64,000 bases of DNA, taken from Mucor racemosus (Eukaryota > Mucoromycota > Mucoromycetes > Mucorales > Mucoraceae). Made by a program: the position numbers and the translations under genes. Below, in pieces: positions 1 through 11,199 of the stretch (position 1 is the stretch's first letter; the number at the start of each line of letters is the position of its first letter). The notes below the pieces were generated by a model. That model had not been told where the DNA came from and ran no database searches. It saw only the letters and a list, made by a program, of their open reading frames with translations. Location: positions 434,001 through 498,000 of the forward strand of contig JAPEHQ010000002.1 in assembly GCA_027405735.1 (NCBI GenBank). Reading direction: 5' to 3'.

Positions 1-45
1 ATGACAATGGCAACTTTGGTCTATAAAACGTGTCATTTCATTGCA
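1..45 (+). mobile_element. 3' tail of element J
   Basis: These bases match the last 45 bases of the element at 58566-59233 with a few substitutions, and both copies end at the same ...TTTCATTGCA. Beyond that point the flanks differ: here CATAGAAGC, there GTATTATTG. This marks a true element terminus. Here J sits inside an LTR of the H family (46-371); the intact H sequence near 3480-3500 runs through the junction. The rest of J lies outside the window. Confidence 0.55.
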
Positions 46-371
46 CATAGAAGCATGATTTCAATATATCCACACAATATCCAAATGCTCATTCTAATTA
101 TATTATCACTCACATTTAATACACTCATTCAATTAGTATATAAACCCCCTCTAGAAGCTCATAATAAAACGGTACTTTTTCATTTGATTAATTTTATACG
201 ATTTCACTATGAAGAAAAAATCCCTTAATTCTCTTAATTGTACCACATTAAGGAAAATAAGATAATTTTCACTGCTTATTTTTTTTAAATTTTGTCTTAT
301 TTTCCTTAATGTGGCATAATTAAGAGAATTAAGGAATTTTTTCTTCATAGTGTTTACCTTTCGATAAATCA
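46..371 (+). mobile_element. LTR family H, copy 1, interrupted
   Basis: This aligns with 3490-3646 and more loosely with 2020-2329. Shared features are a TATA-like TATATAAACCC (near 137), an AATAAAACGGTACTTTTT poly(A)-type block (near 163-180) and the 3' end CGATAAATCA. The left end is cut by element J, and a 148-bp MITE is inserted at 205-352. The TATA box followed by AATAAA and a CA terminus is typical of an LTR. No retrotransposon coding sequence is attached. Confidence 0.6.
205..352. mobile_element. CACTA-type MITE (foldback, 148 bp)
   Basis: The element starts CACTATGAAG and ends CTTCATAGTG. The first and last roughly 58 bases are near-perfect inverted repeats, so almost the whole element folds back. 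It is flanked by TTT on both sides (202-204, 353-355). The related LTR at 3363-3646 has the uninterrupted site CGATTTACC near 3625-3633, so insertion duplicated 3 bp. CACTA termini with a 3-bp duplication are the hallmark of the CACTA/EnSpm superfamily. It has no coding capacity and would depend on a transposase elsewhere. Confidence 0.8.
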
Positions 372-1737
372 GAAATAATGCAATAAAAGCAGAACAAATT
401 TTGCGAGTGTTGTAGTGCCAAAAAATAGACATGCAGAAGGTTCCATGTTTTGATTTAATTGATGAAAATGATCAGTTTTCTAGTTATTTTTTAAAAATTT
501 GGGTATAATGTATTGTTATTCCATCAAGAATGCATTTGAAATTAAGTGAAATAGCACAAATAAAGGCTGCAAATGTGGGCCATATTAATATATTGAAAAA
601 ACCCAAAAATAGGAATATAATGTAATAGATGAATTGGTTGTCAATTTGGATATATAATATGATGGAGAATTATAATATGAATGACTTTGATTCTATGATT
701 GGGGAAGAGAGGCTGGTGTTACTAATTGTAATTGCTATTACTAGTATATGATTAATACTTGTGATTGCTTATATGGGATTATATAACGGCTAGTTATAAG
801 TAACAATGATAAATAAGTAATACTATATATTTATTTGGATTGTGGTTATAAATATAAAAAGAGGAAAGGAAAGAACAGATAAATTCACTAATGTGCAATT
901 GATCCGTTCTTGGTTGCTATTTATATGTGCAATTTGCTTATGTAATGTAGCTGGATCATTACACGGAGTGATTATATTATATATTATATTTGGCCTAAAT
1001 AACAATATGATGTGGTATTATTAAAGTTGAACCAATTTAAATTTGTTCATGAGTTTTACATTGGTTTTTTCCGCTATAAAAAATATTCTCCCGTCTAATC
1101 AATCACCAAAGAATATTTCATCTAACATCTACTTACCTCTTTTGCTTTATCCTTCTTTGTTGGAACTGGTTTTGAAAACTATTAAAGGGGCCGTCTAATT
1201 TCAAATTTATCTGATTCAACTACTGATGCTAAATTAACATTAAATTGGTTGTGTTGACTCGCAATAAAGTAATAAGGCGTTTTATCGAGTACGATATTGA
1301 CGTTCAATGTATTACAGTTAAATTGAACAGATAGAGATATGGTTCATGCAGAGATTTATGAATGTGTGAGAGAGTTCAGTTCTATGAACACAAAACAATG
1401 ATCCGAATTGTGATGCTTCGTCGATCTGTACGAGATTTTTTTATGGCGATACCTGGTGGCTCAAGTGTAATTTAGGCATTTAATTGTCAAATGTATCCGA
1501 ATTAAGATGAAGTTGGTTGATTAATATAACAGATAATAAATGCAATGCCATTTATTGAATGGGCAAATGTAAATATATAAAGCAAAGCTTACTTTTGAAT
1601 GAAAGTACTAATTATTCTGATTAACATTAATAGGTTTAAAAGCATAGTCAAGTGCAATCATCGCTACCAAATCGCATAATTTGATATGCAGAAAATCTTG
1701 AAGTATTCATTCCTTTTTTTTGCAGTGCTACAAGTCA
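372..1737. other. no gene recognised
   Basis: AT-rich DNA without a convincing reading frame. The overlapping short frames around 823-1024 have neither codon structure nor a recognisable product. No match to the repeat families defined elsewhere in the window was noticed. Confidence 0.5.
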
Positions 1738-2019
1738 TCATCGTTCAATATGACTGAATATTAATGAATTAGAGAAAATACAACTGGTGAAAAACTGATA
1801 TCCAACAATGTACATCGAGGTCAAGATGGATAAAAAGTGCATTCATTGTGTACTAGTGGAAATTGCAGCATTTTGATGGATAGAAATTACAGGACCAAGA
1901 TGTTGTGTTTGCCTCAGGATTTTCAAAAGGGTTTAAAAGTATACTTCATCAAACTTACTTAGATGTTAAATACTCACCATATGCTATTACTATCATCTTG
2001 TTTTTTATTTAATTGCTGT

Positions 2020-2329
2020 TGATCTATCAGAATTACAACATTCGATATATAGAAGATCTCCGACAAATCTAGCAGATCTTATCTATCCAGTAACTGGTTC
2101 CTGTCACCCAGGAACTAACAATGAAACATAACTTATAGCAATATTACCACTGAAACATAACATGTTATATCCATACACATTAATAATAATATCTATTGTC
2201 ACATCTAATGGATCCCTGTCCATTAGATCTTATCACACAATTCCAATAACTATATAAACCCATATTTAATTCATTCTAATAAACGGTACTTTTTACGTTG
2301 ATTTTAATTGATAAAGTCTCGATAAATCA
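2020..2329 (+). mobile_element. solo LTR, family H, copy 2 (310 bp)
   Basis: Begins TGATCTATCAG, ends CGATAAATCA and is flanked by the 5-bp target duplication GCTGT (2015-2019 and 2330-2334). The inverted R1 copy near 27255-27265 lacks it and reads through the site (AATTGCTATATTATT on its minus strand), giving an empty-site control. Internal TATATAAACCC and AATAAACGGTAC match the other H copies. TG...CA ends plus a 5-bp duplication identify an LTR retrotransposon, here reduced to a single LTR. Confidence 0.85.
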
Positions 2330-2424
2330 GCTGTATCATTAAAAATCAAGTTTTTCATAGCTTATAACAATGACAATAATATGATATTTCTGATTTTGGA
2401 TTGACATTTATCATAAGGCGGGCT

Positions 2425-2637
2425 GATGATACGTTTGATACTATTGTAGATGGAGCCAGTCAATTTAATTTATGGGATTTGTTGAATGCAAATACAGAGG
2501 AACTATTTTTAGGTACTTTAGTTGGTTTTCTAGTAAAGCATTGAATAAATTGGCTTGAGACACAGATGGCATAAAGGTGGAAATAGGTTCCAGTGATGGC
2601 CAAGTTTATGTTTATTATGGTGTATGATATTGGAGAG
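2425..2637 (+). pseudogene. captured dynein intermediate-chain exon, decayed
   Basis: One frame reads DGASQFNLWDL, then NTEE, then KALNKLA*, and later IGSSDGQVYVY. This resembles the last WD40 blade of cytoplasmic dynein intermediate chain, where family members read roughly 'DG..DLWNLN..TE.P...ALN+L.W...G+..AIG.SDG.V.VYDIGE'. Internal stops (for example TGA for the expected Trp) and a small insertion show it is dead. It ends at GGAGAG followed by GTAAGG, so the original exon/intron border was carried along. Parallel copies lie at 26964-27165, 32350-32383, 56764-56862 and 63979-64000. Confidence 0.75.
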
Positions 2638-3362
2638 GTAAGGCTAAAACTTAGAGTAAAGTATCTCTAGCGCAATAATTAAAAGTAAGGCTATATTATC
2701 ATCAAATAAACTACCACATAATATTAACATGTTTCACGTTTTACAGTAATACGTAATAAGCTTGAATCAAGTGGGTACAGCATCGTAAATTCTTGAAAAA
2801 GTTCTCAAGTATTATAAAATCTCTTATTTTTAAGACTTACAAAGCTTATAAGCGGAATATTAATTTAGAAAATTATTCTTGTCCAGATCATCAATTTTGA
2901 CATTTTTTAATTTTTTTTTTCTGAATTTATAAATTTAGAGTTAATTATACTACCAATTATAAAAATAAAAAATGTACACATATACAACATTTAGCGCTCT
3001 ATTTGCTCAATAAAAAATAACAAACATTTTTATTGCAAAATATTACATGAAAATTCTTTAATCAAAAATCCGTTTTTGGGGCAAAAGTGCAAATTTTCAT
3101 TACTTAACATTTAATATTAAGTTTTTATAAAATGCGTATTAGCTATGGCTACAATTTCCTCTCACATTGTAGTATATTTAAACGTTGATTTTGGTATCAA
3201 AATTTGATTTTTCTGATTTTTGATCAAAATCATGAGTGTTGGTAAGGGTAAAATGAGCCCTGAAAAATGTCCGCTATAAAAACTGAATTTTCAGATCGCA
3301 CGTGGTTAAATATAAGAAAAGTTTAAAATGCTTTTTTTATTTAACGCTTAGATATACCATAG

Positions 3363-3646
3363 CGATCTATCAGAATTAGAAATTACCGAATTACCAATTT
3401 AGAACATCTGCCAAACCATGATGTTCAACATGCAAATCAAGCAAGGCCATATTTCATGCATCTGTCATCATGATACTATTGAATCATAGAAGCATGATTC
3501 CAAAATATCCAGATATATTCAAATTCTCATTCTAATTATATTATCATTTACATTTGATACACCCATCTAATTAGTATATAAACCCCATAATAAAACGGTA
3601 CTTTTTTATTTGATTAATTTCATACGATTTACCTTTCGATAAATCA
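3363..3646 (+). mobile_element. LTR family H, copy 3, mismatched flanks
   Basis: Matches the H family over CGATCTATCAGAATTA at the left, TATATAAACCCC, AATAAAACGGTAC and CGATAAATCA at the right. The expected initial TG is CG here. The left neighbour is the broken end of repeat R1, and the right neighbour is repeat F (CTCCCATTGCAATGG). The flanking pentamers (CATAG and CTCCC) do not match, so this is not a simple insertion. It may be a recombination product or an LTR that lost one flank. Confidence 0.6.
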
Positions 3647-4300
3647 CTCCCATTGCAATGGCATGTACTTCTAGCGTTGCTTCACAGCATTACAAAAGGT
3701 TTTGACACCTCGAGTTGCTGTGGAAATGAAGAAAAAAATGAAAACGCATACTTGTTTAAACTATTTTGTATGGATTGTTTCCGATATTCTTTGCAATTTT
3801 TTATAAAATCAAATAATGGTTCGAAATTAAATTTTGAGGTTGCACTTAATGCGCAATAGATATACGAATAACACATCTTGATTTCATTAGCTAACAGCTG
3901 TTTTTGAAGGATTAAAGCATACGTTCTTGAAAAAAAAACCCTCTTTCTCTGCTTAAAAAAATAAAACAACTGGAAAAATGCTCATATATAATCCGTAAGT
4001 ATTGTCTGAAATGGACCTAAAGTTTCCAAATGTATACTACAGCTGTAATAATATCTAGAACTAAAATTGCTAGCATTTAGCATTTATCAATTTGCTGGTA
4101 AAACTGTAAGAATAAAACACGCACTTTTTTCAAGTGGGGTTTGCTGCTTAGTAACCATTTCAAATTAGAAATAGTATTAAATTAGCCAGAATCATCATAT
4201 ATGGCAATGACAACGACCAAAATTAATAAGTAACCGTCCTCTACATGTATAATCGAAATTGTAATACAATGTTTTGTATATCTATTTTTAAAAAAATGCC
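3647..4300 (+). repeat. repeat F, copy 1
   Basis: Diverged but clearly homologous to 60545-61150, with shared words such as TTTTGTATGGATTGTTT, CAGCTGTTTTTGAAGGAT and ATTACAGCTG-like blocks. Its first roughly 80 bases also match 29270-29345. The minus strand has an open frame (3682-3969) whose peptide is similar to that of the second copy; see findings. No known domain was recognised, so it is listed as a repeat rather than a gene. Confidence 0.6.
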
Positions 4301-5691
4301 CAATTTCAAGTATTGATTTGAATAGCTGTACACAGATACATAAAAAAAAAGCAACAGAAAATCGTAAATCTTTGTTTTTTGTACAGCAAAAAGGGGTTAG
4401 TTTTATAAAAAAAACCGCTGTAAAAGAGATATTGTTTAAATTCTTCTTTATTAAATTACGAATAATGTACAATAAAATGCTTTTTATACTTCTCTGTTTA
4501 TATAATTTGGTTATTGATATCATCTGGCAGTTGTGCTGCCGACTGTGAGTTATGCCGCGATTTTGAATAAATCGTTGGGTTATTGAGTTCTTGATTTACC
4601 TGATAAGGAACTGCTCTTAAATTGATTTTCAACAATCCCAGTTGTCAATCATGCGTTCAGAACAACCCTTACTTACTCTATTTGATTTGTATATATTTTT
4701 AGTTTTATTTATTTATGGTACAACACAATATAAATACCCTTGATATCTTTGATATATTAGAATACCCTTGATTAGTCATAGTTTATATTTATAATATCTT
4801 AGTTGAATTGCATGGCATAGTTTCAAATGAGATGACTTTTAATTCATTATGTAGAGAAATACTACCTAGTTCAGTACACCTTGAAAGGGATACTTTATTA
4901 AATGGTCAATAGCTAATGGTCAAGAAAACGGTAGGCAGCTTTATCTACTGGATACCTTTTAAATTTGCAAGAAATGTAAATTTTTGATGGATTTATTGAT
5001 ACATTAAATAAGATTTAAAACTGATTATCGGATTTTGGTACCTATACTTTATTTAGTCGTATGTTTGAGTATATATCTACCTACATGATATAAAGCTATC
5101 AATTAGTCATATACCCTTTATGAAAAATTTCTCGCATTTTCAGCATGTTTTACATGGTAAATTCAAAAAAATCTTACTCAATATTTAGCAAACAGTTAGT
5201 ACAATTTTGGGTTATAAAATGTTGAAGTTATTCGGGAACCATATAAATTGCACATTCTCACTGAATCAAAGAGCTTATTCTTACACTAAATGAGATTTAG
5301 TAAAGCAATTCGGGTATTTAACGGTTTCTATTGTAAATTTTTAAGCGCACAACAGTCGAAAAGCTAAGTTCAACGACATAAAACGTCAAATGAAAGCATA
5401 ATGTACACATTGAGAAATAATAAGTTTTGTATAAAGAATAAAATTTATTGCATTATAATAGATGATAAATGATTTTGTTTCTGAAAAGCGAAGATTTTGT
5501 TTTTGTTTTTTGTACAAATGTGAAATACAAGTAATAAAGAAATAGTGAATAAAAAAAAAGGGATGCATCAAATGAAGACTATGTATAGAAGACAAGGGAA
5601 AAGAAGAAAAAATTCACTGAGGAGATCACAAATTTCCTCCGTAAGTGGGGTTGTGTATGGGGAATAAAATGTTGTGTATATGTAAAAGGTC
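4301..5691. other. no gene recognised
   Basis: AT-rich sequence downstream of the MATE gene's stop codon. Short frames at 4318-4548 and 5386-5595 look fortuitous, being rich in Phe, Lys and Ile with no domain. The 3' UTR of the MATE transporter should occupy the right edge. Confidence 0.5.
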
Positions 5692-7233
5692 CTAAACTTC
5701 TAAATGTCGTCTTTGATCTGTGTTATCCACTAACTTGTCGTCGTCCATTTTACAACGTAATTGAGCTCTTTTCACTTCTTTATACCAGCTTACACAGCAT
5801 AAGAAATAAACTTCACCTGCAGCAACCAAGAAAAGAGCTACAGATAAGCCTGCCCATAAACCCATGAGTGCCCAATTAAGCTTAAAGGTTAGATAAAAGC
5901 CAAACGGTAAAGCAATCAAATAATAAACAACAAGATTAAGCCATGCTGCTACACTTTGCCTGCCAAGACCACGAATAACACCACCTCCAACTGAAGCAAT
6001 GCCATCAGCTACTTGAAATACAGCACACAAAGGCAACACCCGAGCAACAGTATCAATGACATCAGGATCTGAACTAAACAAATATCCTATGTGAGTACGA
6101 GTTACTAAAAAGAATGTAGAGTTGATTAATCCAAAGACAACGGCGAATAAAAGAGCTGTATAAGATGCGATACGAGCTCTGTAAGAGAAGCTACTGCCTA
6201 AAGCATTACCAACTCGATTAGTAGCCGCAACGGCAATACCCATAGGTATAGTATACGTTGCCGCACTAAGAGTTAACAAGATACTTTGTGCCGCCAAATC
6301 AGTGGTACCCAAATAACTTGCGGCCAATGATGAAACTTCAAATGCTGTCCATTCTGCACAAATAATGACAATACCACTACTGGCTAATTTGATAAAAGGC
6401 CACCAATCTTTCAAACATTCACGAGACCATCCTCCCCAGCCTTCGCTACCCTTTACAAATTTGATATATGCTAAAAGCAAGAAAAACATGAGCCAATAAC
6501 TGAAACTTGTTGCTAAAGGTGCGCCGATGAAACCTAAACCAAATGTATAAACAAACATGTAATTTAGAATGAAGTTGAGAGGAGCAGTAACCAACATGGA
6601 ACAAGTAGAAGCATGCATAATTCCTTGTGCTTGAAGATATCTTTTTGTAGCTTCAAAAGCGATATATGCAGGAGCACCAGGTAGTAAATATTTTAAAAAG
6701 AGACCAGCAAATTCAGCTAATTCAGGATCTTGATTGAATTTTAACATGATGGAAGTAGCATTTAACCATACACAAGCTATAGGAACGAATAGCAACGCCA
6801 AAACAAGATACGCCCTTTGTAAGTGTACGCCAATGGCTGTTTTATCTCTTGAAGCTGTCCATGATTGACTACATAGAGTGTCTAATGCAGTTGATGTACC
6901 ATAAGCAATACTCCATGCGGACACATTGACAAACATTGAAGCCAAAGCTGAGGCACCCAATTCAACAGAACCAAGATGTCCTAATGTAAAAATACTTGCT
7001 AATTGAAATGAATTTTGTAAAAGGTATGTTCCGATAATTGGTAAACTATTAAAAATCAACCATTTGAATTCTTGTTTTACAGTTGTGTGATCCTCTAAAT
7101 CAAGCTGTTTTCCGATTAATGGTGTTGATTCTGTCAATGTAAGTGATAATGAAGAAGATGAGATAGAACTTGTATCATCATGTTGTTGTTGTTGTTTATT
7201 GTGGTATATTCGTTTTGACATTTCTTTTCTCAA
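5692..7233 (-). CDS. MATE family multidrug/organic cation efflux transporter
   Basis: A single-exon 513-aa protein with about 12 predicted membrane segments between residues 55 and 490, in the two-bundle arrangement of multidrug and toxic compound extrusion (MATE) proteins. Typical marks are the first-bundle region with LGHLGSVELGASALASM and CSQSWTA (eukaryotic MATEs have CxQ here), the lipid-facing PxxxLNYMFVY-like helix, and IRGLGRQ in the second bundle. The N-terminus is short, hydrophilic and Ser/Gln-rich, and the C-terminus is charged. MATE proteins exchange H+ or Na+ for cationic organic compounds at the plasma or vacuolar membrane. Substrate and membrane cannot be told from sequence. 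Length fits fungal members. ATG codons at 7233 and 7221 are both possible; the first was taken. The upstream stretch 7234-7300 is purine-rich. Confidence 0.93.
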   Translation of the reverse strand: MRKEMSKRIYHNKQQQQHDDTSSISSSSLSLTLTESTPLIGKQLDLEDHTTVKQEFKWLIFNSLPIIGTYLLQNSFQLASIFTLGHLGSVELGASALASMFVNVSAWSIAYGTSTALDTLCSQSWTASRDKTAIGVHLQRAYLVLALLFVPIACVWLNATSIMLKFNQDPELAEFAGLFLKYLLPGAPAYIAFEATKRYLQAQGIMHASTCSMLVTAPLNFILNYMFVYTFGLGFIGAPLATSFSYWLMFFLLLAYIKFVKGSEGWGGWSRECLKDWWPFIKLASSGIVIICAEWTAFEVSSLAASYLGTTDLAAQSILLTLSAATYTIPMGIAVAATNRVGNALGSSFSYRARIASYTALLFAVVFGLINSTFFLVTRTHIGYLFSSDPDVIDTVARVLPLCAVFQVADGIASVGGGVIRGLGRQSVAAWLNLVVYYLIALPFGFYLTFKLNWALMGLWAGLSVALFLVAAGEVYFLCCVSWYKEVKRAQLRCKMDDDKLVDNTDQRRHLEV

Positions 7234-8298
7234 TTTTTATATTTTATCTCGAAAAAAATTTTTGTTGAAAAAAAAAAAAGGAGAAAAAGAAAAAAGAAAA
7301 GAAGGCTTGATATTTGACGGATTAGTAGGTTAATTTTATAAAGAATTGAATACCGAGAAAGCATCCAAGAACTAAAAAAGAGTGACACAAACGCACTGTA
7401 GATTTATACATCCCGAAATAAACAAAAATATTACATTAATGTCAAATAAATAAAGCATGTGGTGATGATATCAATGATAATTTTTGTTTCTCGCGCATTT
7501 CGTTGTTGTAATTGCTACTATGCATATGTTTTCCTCATAGTAACTATCGCAATTTTCGGGAGGTTGTTGTCATGGCAACAGCTGGATGATCTGATTTCGG
7601 ACTTTTTTTTTGGCTCGTGTGCAATGATTTAATGACCACATTCAAGTACGACATGTCCAATGGAGATTTTTGATTCCTTTCCTAAATAGGGTTGATAGAG
7701 AGAGAAAAAGAGAGAGAGAAGATGAAGGAGTAGGGGCTAAGCTTAATGAAATGCTCAACTTTAATCGACTTTAAATAGCTATTTAAGTTTAAATGAAATT
7801 AAGAGTTCATCATTCTAAACGAAAATTGTATCATAATAATCATAAAAAAATATTATGTCTTTTTGTATTTTGTATTTCTATCATAGCCGTGTGTTTCATA
7901 AAATGGTTTAAGATTCTCGGAGACACACATACACGCAAAAAGTGACGCATTTAAAGATATTCTGTTCGCATTGATACATGAATTATACATTTCCTTTTTT
8001 TTTTTTTTCATTTACAAATGATTGTCGATTGCTGTGTAATTTTTCTAACAATCTTATTTCCACCTCTTGGTGTATATTTGATGTTTGGATGTGGTGCTGA
8101 TTTATGTATTAATCTGTAACATATCATTGTTGTTTGTTTTGTTTACTTTCGTGTAGAAAACTCATTTATCCCTCTTTTATTTCATATTTAGATGTTTAAC
8201 ATGCTTGGGCTATTTTCCAGGTAAATGAATTCTCTACAAATGTAAAAGTAGGGAAATAATCTCAATATTTTGTAGGTCATATTCATGCATTTTATTTG
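7234..8298. other. intergenic region between divergent genes
   Basis: A divergent promoter region of about 1 kb between the MATE gene (-) and the small protein gene (+). It contains a GA-rich microsatellite (about 7698-7725) and oligo-T runs (about 7996-8010). A possible short upstream exon with a GT-AG intron (about 8191-8275) was examined, but it does not splice in frame to the downstream ORF. No other feature was seen. Confidence 0.5.
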
Positions 8299-8556
8299 AT
8301 GGTTACTCGTCCTAATAAACCTCCTAAAAATGCAATTTATCAACAAATGCCACCTCATCCGCAAGGCAGCGGACATCCATCTTACGGATATTCGCAAGGG
8401 CCTCCTCAAGGATACCATCAAGCTCCATCTCAAGGTTATCCTCGCCCTCCACAAGGCTATCCACTACCACCACAAGGGTATAATCAAGGCCCTACCAAGC
8501 AAAATACTTCTTTTGATAGACAAAATTCTCAACCTCCCCCGCCCCCTTATAAATAA
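8299..8556 (+). CDS. small Pro/Gln/Gly/Tyr-rich protein
   Basis: An 85-aa ORF from ATG at 8299. Residues 20-65 are built from degenerate PPQGY / PSQGY repeats (five or six units), and the protein ends with a PPPPPY motif followed by Lys-stop. Such XPPQGY tracts are low-complexity regions of fungal cytosolic and membrane-associated proteins, and PPxY is the classical ligand for WW domains (for example in Nedd4/Rsp5 ubiquitin ligases). No catalytic domain is present. It may be a genuine small protein or the last exon of a longer gene, since an in-frame upstream exon could not be established. It lies 62 bp from the convergent stop of the next gene. Confidence 0.5.
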   Translation: MVTRPNKPPKNAIYQQMPPHPQGSGHPSYGYSQGPPQGYHQAPSQGYPRPPQGYPLPPQGYNQGPTKQNTSFDRQNSQPPPPPYK

Positions 8557-8618
8557 AAAATGAAATTCATATTGGTGTTACATTGAGCACAGACCGAATC
8601 TTTATTATGCAGTTTAGG

Positions 8619-11199
8619 CTATGCAGTAGATCTTTGTCTGATTTGATTGTTGTTTTTTTGAAACAAAGATGCACTTGTTCCAGCTGCAACTGATCGCATA
8701 CTCGCCTTTTTAACAACCTTGTTACGCTCCACCAAATAATCTGAATAATCTCTCCACAATTTTCTAGGAAACAAAACCACTTTCTTGCCCCATTTCAAGA
8801 TATAAATCACAATCCAAACAACCAATGCGAATACTAGATATTTTTATATTTTAATGTTGTATAATGAGATTTATAAAATATATTTCACTCACAAGTCAGT
8901 AAATAAGATAGTAGGGCATAACCTGTATCTAGCCAAGGATTTTTAGCTCTTTTTGATAGAATAGATTCGATATCAACCTCTAATTTCTTGAGCTATACAT
9001 GATATATATTAATAACCCAACAGAAGAAAAACATTCACTTGATCTCTCTACTTACAGCTGAATAATGTGATTCAGGGATATCTTTGATATATGTCTCCAT
9101 CCGATTTCTAAAATCGTCCATATCTACTTGAACATCATTTACCAAATCTTCTGTATTATGAAGTGACGATTTGAATTCAACCAGTTCAGATTTTAGTGAT
9201 TTAATCAAACAACTAATTTCTTCTTGGCGATAAGAAAAGGGATCTCTTGTTTTAACAGTGGTATGATCAATATACATGGATTGTGCGTGTCGATTATCAG
9301 AGCTTCTATGGGAAAGCATTTCTCGAATTGGTCTTAGAATGACACCAGAAGAAGATGAGGAGGAAGAATCAGTAGATGCAAATGATGAACCTGATGATGA
9401 TGTATTGGATATTGTATCAGGTTCTTCGGTATATGGTGCAAATGAAGGTTGGGAATATGTACGCGAGAGTATAGGAATTTCATTTTCACGATGTTGGTAT
9501 AAGTTAAGAGATTTCATAGTACTGATATGATCTTGTAAAAAGCTCTATAGAGTAAATAATTTTAGCAATTTCCTTTTTTTTCTTTTCGTTTCAGCTTACA
9601 TTGGATTCTTTCTTAAAGGCATCCAGTATAACAAGTCTGCTTTGTATATTTTGCAGAATATTGTCAAATTCTTCTGGTTCATTATCAACCTCAGAGTCAT
9701 TATTTTGATTGCCAAACATAGAAACATGTAGATCAAGTAAAGGTCCTTGATCTGGTGGTGCTTCTGACGATAATTGTATCAATTTTATAAATTCAATGTT
9801 ATCTGAAATTGTTGTAGTTAAAATAGCTATATCTCTCACTGGATTGTGTTTATAATTGATCTTTTCACATTCACCAAAAATCAAATCTCGGTAATATACG
9901 ATATTCTGATTATTACTGCTGCCATCTTCATCCTCCTCTTCTTCTTCATCTTCGTCTTCATCATCGTAATAATCATCTTCTTCATCTTCTTGTAATAAAC
10001 TACTGGTGTTATCACTACTACTTACTAAACTGCTTCCTTTTCTAAATTTAACAACCATCCTTTTTCGGTCTACTTTGCCTTTATGTTCATAAGCATCAAT
10101 TAAACCTTTTACTTCGGTCGGCAATGTAAAATAATCGAATTTCATGGTGATTAATTGTTCTTTTTCTTCATCGTTTTCTTCTCCTGGTACTTGATTTTCA
10201 ATTACTGCATGATCTTGATCTTTGTCTTTTTCTACATCTTCATTCGATACATGTAAGAAAAAATCAGGTCTTTTTTCATGCAGATCTTTCTTTGCTCCAT
10301 CCAATACTATTTCCTCTTTTGTTTCCAACAAGCCCTTTTCTTGAGCATTGAAATGATTATCAAATGAATGCCTTCGACTCTCTGGTTCTGATATATCAGA
10401 TTCTTTTTGGTGATGTGATGCTTTCTTGAGACCAAATTTGATATCAGAAAGTGGAGTAATGTTAATTGAATGTATACGAGACAGCACGTTATCTTCTTTA
10501 GGATTCTTTTGATAAAATTCATCCACAATTGATGCTGCTGCTGATTTGTTTGTGTCCTTTTTCTTTCGATGTAACCAGGAAGATCGTTTATGTTCTTGCA
10601 CAGGTTCTAATGATGATGAAAGACTGCTTTTAGACGATGAACTTGTGATGAGATCGGATGATGTTGTGATAATTGGTAATTCTGATGGTGCAGTAGTAGT
10701 AATTGGAGGGGACATTGGCATTTCTAAAGGTTTCTGGCTTGTAGAAGAAGGCTCTGAGATATGTCGATGATGATGTTTATGTTTACTCTTGGACGTTGAT
10801 GTTTGTGGTGTTATTTCGGGTAATCTCGCTGTCATTTCGGTTAGTTTAAAAATATCTTCAACGGATACAGCACCTAAAATGTCTATAGAATTTTATTAGT
10901 ACATTTCTACTAGCTAAACTATCTGTAATACCTTTCTGTGATAACTCTTTAGTCTGTTTGCGATGATGAGACTTTTTTTCTACTGAACGAGAAGGGTTTA
11001 CTTGAACGCCAGATGATTCTAACCAACCTCTCGAATTCGCATCATTTAACTTGAAAGTATCATTGGTATTATTATTACTATTGCTTTGAACAGCAGCAGA
11101 TGTTGAGGAAGACGATAATGATTGGCTGCTTAAGTGGTGATCCTTTGAAGATAATTTGTTTTGTTGTTGGCTAGTGTCTTTAAAAGAGTTTGTAAACAT
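8619..11199 (-). CDS. tail-anchored low-complexity/coiled-coil protein, unknown function
   Basis: Five exons assembled by frame and splice signals: 11199-10932, 10873-9600, 9544-9056, 8992-8893 and 8833-8619, all GT-AG, giving 781 aa. The N-terminal half is Ser/Thr/Lys/His-rich and disordered (poly-Ser, a KHKHHHRH cluster), with an acidic Glu/Asp run encoded near 9925-9985. Residues around 410-514 look more ordered (YYRDLIFGECEKI...). Residues about 620-700 are helical and coiled-coil-like (KSLKSELVEFKSSL, LKKLEVDIESIL). One membrane segment (about 699-727, ALLSYLLTLFALVVWIVIYI) is followed by a basic tail of about 55 residues (KWGKKVVLFPRKLW). This suggests a protein anchored near its C-terminus facing the cytosol, perhaps in the ER or nuclear envelope. 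The family was not recognised. The joins are strong because every exon pair restores a continuous frame and the TM segment is only complete after splicing. Confidence 0.72.

Larger units (their letters stand above)
1738..3362 (+). repeat. repeat R1, copy a (with dynein fragment)
   Basis: Long dispersed repeat, homologous in reverse orientation to 25912-27528. Its core (about 2640-3362) is also shared with 26230-26960, 31620-32350, 34140-34826, 63230-64000 (all inverted) and 56870-57590 (same orientation). The core can be recognised by words such as GCTTATAAGCGGAATATT and AATAGAGCGCTAAAT. The 5' half holds a decayed exon of a dynein intermediate-chain gene (2425-2637). A solo LTR (2020-2329) interrupts it, and it ends abruptly at an H-family LTR at 3363. 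Confidence 0.8.

Noticed and set aside
8191..8275. Short upstream exon plus intron for the PPQGY protein
   Set aside because: The GTAAAT...TTGTAG intron is plausible, but splicing puts the downstream ORF in the wrong frame.
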